From NCBI RefSeq assembly GCF_019008365.1, contig NZ_JAHHUL010000027.1, positions 1 to 48,313 of the forward strand: 48,313 bases of DNA. Reading direction: 5' to 3'. Source of the stretch: Phosphitispora fastidiosa (lineage in GTDB: Bacteria > Bacillota > Thermincolia > Thermincolales > UBA2595). Shown one piece after another: positions 41,141 through 48,313 of this stretch. Each line of letters opens with the position of its first letter. Position 1 is the stretch's first letter. Below the pieces are notes generated by a model. That model worked only from the letters and a program-made list of their open reading frames with translations, was not told the DNA's origin and did not search any database. Position numbers and translations under genes: made by a program.

Positions 41141-41247
41141 TATTAGCCAGAGTTAGTATCCAGTAGAAAGCATCTTGCCAGGCAAAGTAAAATCTGTTAT
41201 TCTTGGCAGGAGAACTTGGAAACTAAGTAAAGTACAGGGGTAATTAA

Positions 41248-41979
41248 ATGGAATCAAAAAATGTTGTTTTACCCCCGCCGTACCCCAAGTGGTCATGGTG
41301 GGATCTGGTTCTGGTCCTGGTTATGCTGCTGGCTTTGATACCTGCGGCCGGCTTCCTGAAACACTATATAATGAAGGCCATTGCAGCACTGAAAGCAACC
41401 GGAAACAGTCCCCAGACCCTGGCCCTTTTTATGGGCGCTTTTATCCAGGCAGCAGTTATGATTGTGGCCGTAAGTTTGCTCACATGGCGCAGGGGCGGTT
41501 CCGGAAAGGATCTTGGTCTGGTCAGTAATGACTTGATGTATAACTTATTTATGGGAGTTGCCGGGGGCGCTGTCCTGGCAGTAGTAATCTGGATTATGGG
41601 ACTAATAGTATTGTGGATTTTTGGACCTCCGCCTCCCCAGGATATAGAAAAACTGCTGACAGGTGTGAAGTCAGGCGGGGATTTTCTGCTTCCTTTTATT
41701 TCAGTTGCAGTGTTGGCGCCCCTGAGTGAAGAAATATATTTCCGCGGTATGGTATTTCCTGTGGTTAGAGCCAGATTCGGTCCGGCGGTCGGAATGCTTC
41801 TGTCAGGTTTGTTCTTTGGAGCCCTGCATATGGATATTTACCGGGTGCTCCCCATATCGGCGATGGGCTTTGTATTAGCTTATTTTTATGAAAGAACAGG
41901 TTCCCTGGTGGCGCCTATTATAGCCCACAGTGTATGGAATTCAATCATGCTGCTTATTCTGTATATTAGCGGCAGATAG
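41248..41979 (+). CDS. CPBP-family (CAAX/Abi) membrane metalloprotease
   Basis: The 243-residue protein has seven or so transmembrane segments and the three CPBP motifs: APLSEEIYFRG (EExxxR), FGALHMD (first His) and IAHSVWNS (second His with Asn). These form an intramembrane metalloprotease site. Family roles include CAAX processing, bacteriocin immunity and sigma/anti-sigma handling; none can be chosen here. ATG 41248 follows CAGGGG. A paralogue follows after 39 bases. Confidence 0.85.
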   Translation: MESKNVVLPPPYPKWSWWDLVLVLVMLLALIPAAGFLKHYIMKAIAALKATGNSPQTLALFMGAFIQAAVMIVAVSLLTWRRGGSGKDLGLVSNDLMYNLFMGVAGGAVLAVVIWIMGLIVLWIFGPPPPQDIEKLLTGVKSGGDFLLPFISVAVLAPLSEEIYFRGMVFPVVRARFGPAVGMLLSGLFFGALHMDIYRVLPISAMGFVLAYFYERTGSLVAPIIAHSVWNSIMLLILYISGR

Positions 41980-42018
41980 TCTTGTATATTGACAGTAATT
42001 AATTGAGAGGTGAGAGTT

Positions 42019-42705
42019 TTGTCCGCCGATGGACCGGTGAATGAAGCAGCAATCTGGGGATTAAAGGAAATTATTTATATTTTTGCCCTCCGGGCCATTT
42101 TCGGGTACGTGACAACCCGGCTAGCCGGACCGTATACAGGTGAGCTGACGGGAGCGGTGGTTACCCTGGCAGACAGGATGCTGACGATTATCCTGATTTA
42201 CCTGATAGTACGCAGGCTGACTGAAGGGTGGCAGCAGGCATTGGGGCTGAAAACCGGCGGACTGGCCCGGCAGGTAGCCATCGGACTGGCCGCAGGTGTC
42301 GGCCTGCTGGCAGCGCTAAATATTGGAGAAAAGGCGCTTTATCGTTTTCTGGCGGTGGAACTGCAGACACACCCGCTAATTGGTTCCGCTTTTGGGGCCG
42401 GCAGTTTTTCGCAATTCCTCTGGCCCCTTTTGGCAGGGGGGATATTCACTCCAGTTGCGGAAGAAATGCTGTACAGGGGGATGATTTATCCTGCTGCTGC
42501 CCGCCGGGCAGGGGTTGCTGGCGGAGTTATTATTTCTGTGATAGTGTTTACGGTATTTCATTTTAATTTGTATTGGCTGGGGGAGATATTTTTTGCCGGA
42601 CTGGTCTTTACCCTGTTATATATCAAGACCCGTTCAATAATCCCGGGTATTATCGCACATGCAGCGGTTAATTCATGGCGGCTGATAATGGCGTTCCTGG
42701 CGTGA
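42019..42705 (+). CDS. Second CPBP-family membrane metalloprotease
   Basis: A 228-residue paralogue of the preceding gene with TPVAEEMLYRGMIYP, FTVFHFNLYW and IAHAAVNS, so all catalytic residues are kept. TTG 42019 is preferred over GTG 42010 because GAGAGGTGA lies at good distance from TTG. Five to six hydrophobic segments are seen. Tandem CPBP genes probably form an operon. No peptide or toxin gene is seen next to them that would mark a bacteriocin system. Confidence 0.83.
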   Translation: MSADGPVNEAAIWGLKEIIYIFALRAIFGYVTTRLAGPYTGELTGAVVTLADRMLTIILIYLIVRRLTEGWQQALGLKTGGLARQVAIGLAAGVGLLAALNIGEKALYRFLAVELQTHPLIGSAFGAGSFSQFLWPLLAGGIFTPVAEEMLYRGMIYPAAARRAGVAGGVIISVIVFTVFHFNLYWLGEIFFAGLVFTLLYIKTRSIIPGIIAHAAVNSWRLIMAFLA

Positions 42706-42754
42706 TTAGCCTGATTAACTGCAGCAGGGAGCCATTAAATTCTTAAAGAGGACT

Positions 42755-43207
42755 TTAGAGTAACTCTGTTCTTTGATCAAGGTATTTCAGAATAAAAGCA
42801 GTAGAAAAACCGAACACAATTGAACCGATGTAGAGATCGAGCGCTGCACGAGGCGGGATATTGATCCACATCGGCATTTTAAAGAGAGTGCCGATGCCTG
42901 TCAATAATACCCAGAGAATAGAACCAAAAATCATTCCCTTGAGCCACCAATAGTTGCTCGTAGCGTATCTAAAGAGAGCGGCAAATACTATTCCAAACAG
43001 GGCACCGACACTAACGTGTGCCACCAACTGCATAAAATGGGCAAGAAGTCCCTGGTAGTTCTGGCTCATAACCAGAACACCTGCATAATCACCGAAATCC
43101 CTGGTGGAAAAGCCAAGCACTGTGGTCAGATTGGCATAAATCTCCTGGAACACACTAGCCAGCATTCCCGAAATTGCTCCGGCAATCATACGGTCATTTT
43201 TTAGCAT
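42755..43207 (-). CDS. Hypothetical four-helix membrane protein
   Basis: The 150-residue protein has hydrophobic stretches at about residues 9-25, 60-82, 90-108 and 122-140. It opens with NDRMIAGAISGMLASV, similar in pattern to the start of the protein at 5226-5813 (KDRITLGIVAGLAGNL). ATG 43207 follows GAAAGGGTGA. It is convergent with the CPBP genes. No known domain is recognised. Confidence 0.65.
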   Translation of the reverse strand: MLKNDRMIAGAISGMLASVFQEIYANLTTVLGFSTRDFGDYAGVLVMSQNYQGLLAHFMQLVAHVSVGALFGIVFAALFRYATSNYWWLKGMIFGSILWVLLTGIGTLFKMPMWINIPPRAALDLYIGSIVFGFSTAFILKYLDQRTELL

Positions 43208-43382
43208 GGCAGATTATCACCCTTTCAAGCTTGTTTAAGCCATATGAACAGCTTGAAATATAGTATTGTATATTTTTATCATAATAATTCGTCGACTCAT
43301 ATTATGTTAGCTGAATGATTCGCAGCCCGCCATTATTGGATGAGGCAGCTAATTGGTTTTTAGCAGACAGGGGAGGTAGGAT

Positions 43383-43745
43383 ATGAGGTTTTTGCGGGTC
43401 TATGCTTCCGGTTCTATAGCAATAGGCATTTTGCAGGTGATTGACGGGATCCTCTTGGTATTGGGTAAGGGTGACCCAGTGCAGTTCAACTATGTTGTAG
43501 CTGTTTTTGAGCTTCTGTGGATTCCTGTTTGTACCGTAATGGTTTTTTTGTTTAAGAGAAATAAAATAAGCATGGTGTCTCCGTATTCATACGTCCTGTA
43601 CAACTTTATCGGCTGGACAATTGCGGCATTGCTGCTAAAACCGGATGCTGCCGCAATCCCGATATGGTTTGCAGGTATCGGAGCCTTATTTGGAATTTAT
43701 TATGTAATTATTAATGACCGGTTATTAAGAAGATTATCCCGATAG
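43383..43745 (+). CDS. Hypothetical small membrane protein
   Basis: A 120-residue protein with four predicted transmembrane helices (about residues 8-27, 37-55, 67-84, 91-108). It ends with a basic tail, NDRLLRRLSR, consistent with a cytoplasmic C-terminus. ATG 43383 has GGGGAGG upstream. It is a single gene followed by a double hairpin. The function is unknown. Confidence 0.65.
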   Translation: MRFLRVYASGSIAIGILQVIDGILLVLGKGDPVQFNYVVAVFELLWIPVCTVMVFLFKRNKISMVSPYSYVLYNFIGWTIAALLLKPDAAAIPIWFAGIGALFGIYYVIINDRLLRRLSR

Positions 43746-43819
43746 GGATTGCCGGCGAATTCCTTTGGTTTATCACATTCATACATATTTAAAGATATTA
43801 AAATTAAAAGATATTAAAA

Positions 43820-43870
43820 GGCTGCTGAATTGATCAGCAGCCTGAATACCCGGGTTTTGCCCGGGATTTT
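43820..43870. terminator. Double-hairpin terminator between convergent genes
   Basis: GGCTGCTGA..TCAGCAGCC at 43820-43842 is followed by CCCGGG-TTTTG-CCCGGG at about 43849-43865 with ATTTTTG after it. The second is a classic terminator for the rightward gene; an A-run on the other side would serve the leftward YidC cluster. Confidence 0.75.
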
Positions 43871-43873
43871 TGT

Positions 43874-44527
43874 TTATCCCACAGATTTCAGCATTTCTTC
43901 AGGAGGGGTCACTTTTAAAAACCGCGTTCTGAAAAATTCCATGGCCAGTATTTTCTTTTCGGCCAGGCTCAGCATAGAACTGATACCCCAATAAACACTA
44001 AGCGCTGCCGGAGCCTTCCAGAGGAATAACAGTCCTATGACAGCAGGTATAATGAACATTAACAGGTTCCTGTCCGCAGAGGCAAGACCTCCCAGTCCTT
44101 GGAGCAGGCCGGCTGTGGCTGGCAGAATATGCAGGTTATCAATGCTGCCTGCATTCACCACCCATGGAATCAGGATACTGCCTGCTGTAGTCCCAAAGTT
44201 AACTAAGGCAAAATAGAGGGAAAACAAAATCGGGGCCTGTACCAATATCATTATTAACGGCATCAGCGGGTTTATTCTGTGTTTTGCAACAATTTTGACC
44301 AGCTCACTGTTAATCCTGTCAGAGCGGTTTTTAAACTTTTCTGACAGAAGTGACTTTACTTGACCAAGATTCTGGGATAACAGGAGAGCTTTTTGCTGTT
44401 TTATGGTCACGGGAAAAAGCAAAACCTTTACCGCCAGGGTGAGCAGGACAATGGCAAGAACCCAGTCACCGGTGAAACTTATCAGGAGATCCAACAGTTG
44501 GCTAAACACAGTGCCTAATATATTCAC
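43874..44527 (-). CDS. Short YidC/Oxa1-type membrane protein insertase
   Basis: YidC-type proteins insert and fold membrane proteins. The 217-residue protein has the conserved core: first helix ending in LTLAVKVLLFPVTIKQQKA, an amphipathic hairpin, PLIMILVQAPILFSLYFAL and helices 3-5. The groove Arg normally found in helix 1 is Lys here (K34). There is no lipoprotein signal, unlike SpoIIIJ/YqjG, and no rnpA-rpmH-jag neighbours. Four genes upstream on the same strand, 46622 to 44549, precede it and may supply substrates. ATG 44527 lies 21 bases after the previous stop, with GAGGTAAG. Confidence 0.85.
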   Translation of the reverse strand: MNILGTVFSQLLDLLISFTGDWVLAIVLLTLAVKVLLFPVTIKQQKALLLSQNLGQVKSLLSEKFKNRSDRINSELVKIVAKHRINPLMPLIMILVQAPILFSLYFALVNFGTTAGSILIPWVVNAGSIDNLHILPATAGLLQGLGGLASADRNLLMFIIPAVIGLLFLWKAPAALSVYWGISSMLSLAEKKILAMEFFRTRFLKVTPPEEMLKSVG

Positions 44528-44548
44528 AATATCTTACCTCCTCAGTTT

Positions 44549-44818
44549 TTAGTTGTAAGAAAAAACAGAGGAAGTAAAGAATGGTGTTTCATCATCATTG
44601 TCACTGATTTTAATCTTTCTCCTGACAACCAGATACTTGCGTATTACCGGACGTATGCTGGCCAAAGCCCTGATGCTAACCAAAGGCCTGCCGGCATCGC
44701 AGACTTTCCGCACTGCATAGGAGTTTTTGGATAAGAATTGAAAACCCAGCCAGGAAAATACTACTATTAGGCTTACATTAAGCGAAACAGCTAGTAATAT
44801 ATGGCTGTCAAGCTGCAT
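44549..44818 (-). CDS. Small single-pass membrane protein of the YidC cluster
   Basis: About 89 residues with one N-terminal helix (ILLAVSLNVSLIVVFSWLGF) and a basic cytoplasmic-type tail (RPVIRKYLVVRRKIK). ATG 44818 is favoured because AGGTGG lies 8 bases upstream; a GTG at 44830 also opens the frame. It sits 21 bases ahead of the YidC gene. A short single-span protein is the kind of substrate YidC handles alone. The family is unknown. Confidence 0.55.
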   Translation of the reverse strand: MQLDSHILLAVSLNVSLIVVFSWLGFQFLSKNSYAVRKVCDAGRPLVSIRALASIRPVIRKYLVVRRKIKISDNDDETPFFTSSVFSYN

Positions 44819-44925
44819 TTGACCCACCACCTAAAGGGATTATACATGTATTTGAAAATATTATATATTGATTCCGGCCAGATTACAAGCTGTCTGCATA
44901 TGCGAGGTAATCATTTAAAATTGGT

Positions 44926-46017
44926 TCATTCAATATATATATCATCTGCACAGTTATATGCATTTTCCGGCTGGAATGGTTCATTACAGGCATACCTGCC
45001 GGTGTTTAACACCGCAGTTCCCACCAAGCTGCGGAAAAACGGGATATCGGCGTTTTCTTCAATTACCCGGAACCGGTCTTTGTCAATGTGGTAAGTCGTC
45101 ATATAATTGACCGAAATCTCCGGTTCCTCAGCCATGACGAAAATGTTCCCCTGCTTTTTAAGCTTAAACAGGTATTCCAAAGGGTGTTTCTCTCCCCTGG
45201 GGAAGATGAAAAATCTTGCCTCGTACTCATCATGTGTCAGGATCGTAAAGGGAATGTAGCCCAAGGGTATGTTGACATTTTTGGCTGCAGGGATGGGTTT
45301 ACCGGTAATCGACTCATTCCCGAAGCTTATTTTGAGCTCACCATAGGCCACGAAAACAGGGCTGTCCTCCCTGGCAATAAAAAGGTAATAAAAGTAATCA
45401 TCAAAGGATAATTCCTCTTTTAACACCACTTTGGCCTTATTTTCGTTATGCGGTTTTATCAATAGTCTCAGCCGAGCCTGCCTCAGGATGGATTTAACAG
45501 ACACATTTACATAGCTGGACAGGAATGAAACGCTTCTCAGCATTACAGGAGGCGGAATCAGGGGACTCATCAGGTAATTTCCGAAGGGGTAAATGGTGTT
45601 TTTCAGCAGGTATCGATAGAAAACTAAAATACCAAGTCCCATGAATATAGGCAGCACATAGAACAGCAGGGATATGCTGAACGTCCACCGGGAGCCGAGG
45701 GTTAATATACTTGCCCAGGATATTACCACTACCGCTATGGTTAGATTAATATATTGGATTATCAGGCGTCCGGGGGTGTCGGGAAACAGGTAATGCATCT
45801 GATACTTTTCAATAAGCTTGTACATCTTTCCGGTAATATTGGTATCACTCTGATAGGAGAGGTCGAGAAATTCCTCCAGGATGTCCTGAAGACGTTCAAC
45901 TCTCCGCTGTACTGTCAGGGAAACAAAAATGCCCACAGAACCGAGCAGGGTTATCAGGGCTGCATTTATGGAAGTAAGGACACGTAAATATGATTGAACA
46001 TCAAACAATAGCAACAC
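44926..46017 (-). CDS. Hypothetical membrane protein of the YidC cluster
   Basis: A 363-residue protein. Residues about 12-33 form a first helix, then a helical, coiled-coil-like segment (QRRVERLQDILEEFLDLS). Two more helices lie around 88-110 and 112-135 and the C-terminal 200 residues are soluble, including a beta-rich part (KPIPAAKNVNIPLGYIPFTI). GTG 46017 begins 5 bases after the previous stop, so translation is coupled. I recognise no family. The chain of coupled genes suggests it works with the 199-residue protein ahead of it. Confidence 0.6.
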   Translation of the reverse strand: MLLLFDVQSYLRVLTSINAALITLLGSVGIFVSLTVQRRVERLQDILEEFLDLSYQSDTNITGKMYKLIEKYQMHYLFPDTPGRLIIQYINLTIAVVVISWASILTLGSRWTFSISLLFYVLPIFMGLGILVFYRYLLKNTIYPFGNYLMSPLIPPPVMLRSVSFLSSYVNVSVKSILRQARLRLLIKPHNENKAKVVLKEELSFDDYFYYLFIAREDSPVFVAYGELKISFGNESITGKPIPAAKNVNIPLGYIPFTILTHDEYEARFFIFPRGEKHPLEYLFKLKKQGNIFVMAEEPEISVNYMTTYHIDKDRFRVIEENADIPFFRSLVGTAVLNTGRYACNEPFQPENAYNCADDIYIE

Positions 46018-46022
46018 CCCGG

Positions 46023-46622
46023 TTAAGTTTCAAGGTTAAAGCGGGCATTTTTAGCTGCAGATGCAAGCGACTTTTCGCCGTTTTCCAAGGCCTTATTTTC
46101 CAGAATCCTTAATGAAGACTGGGTATTGCCTGTGGGAAGCCCCTTAAGTGCGGCAATTCGTCCCATGCCTGCAGTGGAATCGATAATTTCCCGGCAGGCA
46201 TCGTAAAAACCGTTTTGCACCAGAAAGGAACCTACAGTTCGCAGGCCCTCACATATATAGTTCCAAACCTCTTCCGTGAAGGGGAAATCGGGCATCAGGC
46301 ATCTGCTGAATATCATTCGGAGCCGGTACATATAAAGTTCTGCCATGGGTTCTTCGTTTTCCACGTTAATTCTTGCCAGAAGGTATTTAAGCAGCTCATT
46401 GATACCTGTTTTTATTTTATCCAGATGGCATTTAGCGATTTCCTCCATCATAATTTCCTGAAAGCCGCTTAGTCCTCCGGGAGGCGCAACGGGGGACAGC
46501 AGCTCTTGCGGGGAGGGAACTGCCTCCAATTTGGCCAAATCTATGTAGCCATTGTTACCGGCGGTTTGTGAGTTCTCTAGTTCCAGCCTGATTCTGACCA
46601 GGAACCTGTCTGTGTTTTCCAT
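46023..46622 (-). CDS. Hypothetical soluble helical protein heading the YidC cluster
   Basis: The 199-residue product has no membrane segment. Residues 1-50 are low-complexity and Pro/Ser-containing, the rest is helical with alpha-solenoid-like spacing (GINELLKYLLARINVEN, YICEGLRTVGSFLVQNGFYD). ATG 46622 opens the unit; no clear strong ribosome site is visible in the first bases upstream. It is coupled to the membrane protein gene downstream. The function is unknown. Confidence 0.6.
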   Translation of the reverse strand: MENTDRFLVRIRLELENSQTAGNNGYIDLAKLEAVPSPQELLSPVAPPGGLSGFQEIMMEEIAKCHLDKIKTGINELLKYLLARINVENEEPMAELYMYRLRMIFSRCLMPDFPFTEEVWNYICEGLRTVGSFLVQNGFYDACREIIDSTAGMGRIAALKGLPTGNTQSSLRILENKALENGEKSLASAAKNARFNLET

Positions 46623-46838
46623 TCAATGCACCATAGGTAAATAATATTTTCTTCTATTATGTCATAGGTTTGCTAAAGGTATACGGCTGTGTAGACAGTC
46701 CTCTGAGCTGAAAGCCGCAGCAGCAGGCGTTTTGCGGTTGCAGGAATTTTTTTAGTGACAATAGAAAAATATAGTAATAATTAAAGATAGCGGAAATCAA
46801 GAAGAAGTTCGGAAAATAAAGAATTTAGGAGGAAGCAC

Positions 46839-48224
46839 ATGAGCCGGGAGATGGTTGTAAATCCGGGAGATCAGATTGAACTGAGGATAGATTCAGTTAA
46901 TCACCAGGGGGAAGGTGTCGGAAGATACCGCGGTTTGGCGGTGTTTGTGCCCTTTACCGTCCCGGGAGAAGAGATTCTTGCTAAAATAAACAGTGTTAAG
47001 AAAAACTTTGCCCAGGGTGAAATAGTTCAGGTTCTCTCTTTAAGTGAAAAGAGAATTGAGCCCAGGTGTCCGGTGTTTGAAACCTGTGGCGGGTCAAAAT
47101 TTCAGCACATGGATTACGGGTTGCAGCTTGAGCTGAAGAAGCAGCTTGTTGAGGATTCCCTGAAACGCATCGGGAGGATTACCGGTGTGGAGGTCAGACC
47201 GGTAATCGGGATGGAAAACCCGTGGGGTTACCGCAATAAGGCACAGTTCCAGGTTGATATGATTGACGGTAAAATAAAGCTGGGCTTCTTTGAAGAAGGC
47301 ACCCATGTTCTGGTCCCGACAACAGACTGCCATTTGCTTGACGAGCAGGTACGGGGAATTGCTGCAGTTACCGAAGGGCTGCTGAATAAATTCAAACTGT
47401 CCGTTTATAGCTTGGAAACCGGTAAGGGACTGCTGCGCCATGTGATTATCAGGAAAGGGTGGTTTACCTCAAAGGTTATGGTGGTTCTGGTGACCTCGGG
47501 TGAGAAGTTTCCGGAGGCTTTTACAATTGCCAGGGAGCTGCGGGCAAAAGTCCCGGTTGTAGTCTCGGTTGTCCGCAATATTAATCAAAACCCGGCTCGT
47601 CAGGTGTTTGGCCGGGAAACACAGCTCCTGTCAGGGCAGGCAACCATCACAGATCATATCGGGAAATATGTTTTCGCTATCTCCCCGGAGTCATTTTTTC
47701 AGGTGAATTCCCAGCAGATAGAGATTTTGTATGCAAAAGCTCTTGAATATGCGGCTTTGACTGGAGAGGAAACAGTCCTGGATGTATACTGTGGAATTGG
47801 GACGATTTCACTGTTTTTGGCGGAAAGGGCCGGCCGGGTGATTGGCTATGAGGAGTCTGTACAAGCTGTGCATGATGCCGGGGCCAATGCCAGGATAAAC
47901 AAGGTGACAAATGTGGAATTCGTCTCCGGCAGGGCTGAGGAACGCCTGCCCAGGCTGGCTGAGCAGGGTTTCAGGCCAGATGTGATTGTAGTTGACCCGC
48001 CAAGGCAGGGTATTGATAAAAAGGCTCTACAGGCAATAGCTGATATGCAGCCGAAAAGGATGGTGTATATCTCCTGTGACCCCGGCACATTAGCCAGGGA
48101 CCTGCAGTTTTTGTCCCACCGGGGATACAGGGCGGTGGAAGTGCAGCCGGTGGATATGTTTCCGCAGACGAGCCACGTTGAGAGTATAGTTCTGATGACG
48201 AATAGTGGTTTGAAGGGCAAATAA
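46839..48224 (+). CDS. rlmD: 23S rRNA (uracil-5-)-methyltransferase, RlmD/RumA family
   Basis: It methylates a uridine of 23S rRNA with SAM. The 461-residue protein has an N-terminal TRAM domain (about 1-65) and the catalytic domain with SPESFFQVN, VLDVYCGIGTISLFLAERA, VVDPPRQG and ISCDPGTLARDL, the last with the nucleophilic Cys. The iron-sulfur segment reads C77-x5-C83-G-G-S86, with C164 later; the third cluster ligand is Ser instead of Cys, so the cluster may be altered or absent. ATG 46839 has TTAGGAGGA. The symbol could equally be rlmCD, since Firmicutes enzymes may modify two sites. Confidence 0.9.
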   Translation: MSREMVVNPGDQIELRIDSVNHQGEGVGRYRGLAVFVPFTVPGEEILAKINSVKKNFAQGEIVQVLSLSEKRIEPRCPVFETCGGSKFQHMDYGLQLELKKQLVEDSLKRIGRITGVEVRPVIGMENPWGYRNKAQFQVDMIDGKIKLGFFEEGTHVLVPTTDCHLLDEQVRGIAAVTEGLLNKFKLSVYSLETGKGLLRHVIIRKGWFTSKVMVVLVTSGEKFPEAFTIARELRAKVPVVVSVVRNINQNPARQVFGRETQLLSGQATITDHIGKYVFAISPESFFQVNSQQIEILYAKALEYAALTGEETVLDVYCGIGTISLFLAERAGRVIGYEESVQAVHDAGANARINKVTNVEFVSGRAEERLPRLAEQGFRPDVIVVDPPRQGIDKKALQAIADMQPKRMVYISCDPGTLARDLQFLSHRGYRAVEVQPVDMFPQTSHVESIVLMTNSGLKGK

Positions 48225-48242
48225 GGCAGGTTAACCTGCGAT

Positions 48243-48313
48243 TGTCAAGAAAAAACTGAGCCAGTCGCCAGAAAAAAAATGAGCCACTAGCGCCAGGAAA
48301 AAAGTGAGCCACT
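48243..48313. mobile_element. Terminal repeats resembling an IS21-family left end
   Basis: Beginning with TGTCAAG at 48243, three copies of a G-A-run-N-TGAGCCA motif follow at 48249-48265, 48271-48288 and 48296-48313, each spaced by CGCCA-type bases. IS21-family elements carry such multiple short repeats just inside a TG...CA end. The rest of the element, with istA and istB expected, would lie outside the window. Confidence 0.45.

Noticed and set aside
41150-41220. Imperfect inverted repeat after the GH15 gene
   Set aside because: The arms (CTTGCCAGG and CTTGGCAGG) do not pair well enough and no T-run follows.
41248-42705. Bacteriocin immunity system from tandem CPBP proteases
   Set aside because: No precursor peptide, ABC exporter or modification enzyme is adjacent.

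Overview
The window looks like a chromosomal segment of an anaerobic, monoderm member of the Clostridia, most like the Peptococcaceae/Desulfotomaculum-Pelotomaculum type. The reasons are an aldehyde ferredoxin oxidoreductase, ferredoxin-type proteins, S-layer homology (SLH) surface proteins, GatCAB, frequent TTG/GTG starts with strong AGGAGG ribosome sites, and moderate GC. The genus is inference. I saw no rRNA, tRNA or CRISPR array.

Layout. 1-1240: left part of an eroded IS91-type element (Y2 transposase plus tyrosine recombinase, both disabled). 1245-10046: accessory ground with a Cys-rich DUF3795-like protein, an SLH/YcdB surface protein, an MFS transporter, small orphan proteins and at least four decayed genes (cupin, polysaccharide deacetylase, YhhN-like, glyoxalase). 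10066-12680: an acetyltransferase, a methyltransferase and an uncharacterised HELLH protein. 12759-23218: a housekeeping block of pcrA-ligA, AOR plus DUF3343, and gatCAB, with a stand-alone starch-binding-type domain protein between them. 23576-27349: a trypsin-like protease, a NifV/homocitrate-synthase-like enzyme and NADP isocitrate dehydrogenase. 27426-29069: a c-di-GMP-I riboswitch with terminator ahead of a lipoprotein and a second stand-alone starch-binding-type protein. 29587-41140: an alpha-glucan locus with a GT4 glycosyltransferase, a nucleotidyltransferase fused to a degenerate phosphohexomutase, a large SLH protein, a DUF4912 protein, a GH57 branching enzyme and a GH15 glucoamylase. 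41248-46622: two CPBP membrane proteases, small membrane proteins and a four-gene cluster around a short YidC/Oxa1 insertase. 46839-48224: an RlmD-type rRNA methyltransferase. The right edge carries terminal repeats resembling an IS21-family end.

How it fits together. The GT4, GH57, GH15, DUF4912 and CBM25-like genes suggest synthesis, branching, binding and breakdown of an alpha-glucan. Placing one CBM25-like gene 80 bases behind a riboswitch-controlled lipoprotein hints that c-di-GMP may reach this system.

The most novel signal is a family of three related nested palindromes (29069-29326, 33383-33479, 36415-36571), all in gene-end intergenic spaces of the glucan locus. They share long inverted arms and a GGCGG...CCGCC clamp around different inner structures. 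The next most interesting items are the orphan YidC cluster, the phosphohexomutase module lacking recognisable catalytic loops, and the HELLH protein upstream of pcrA.
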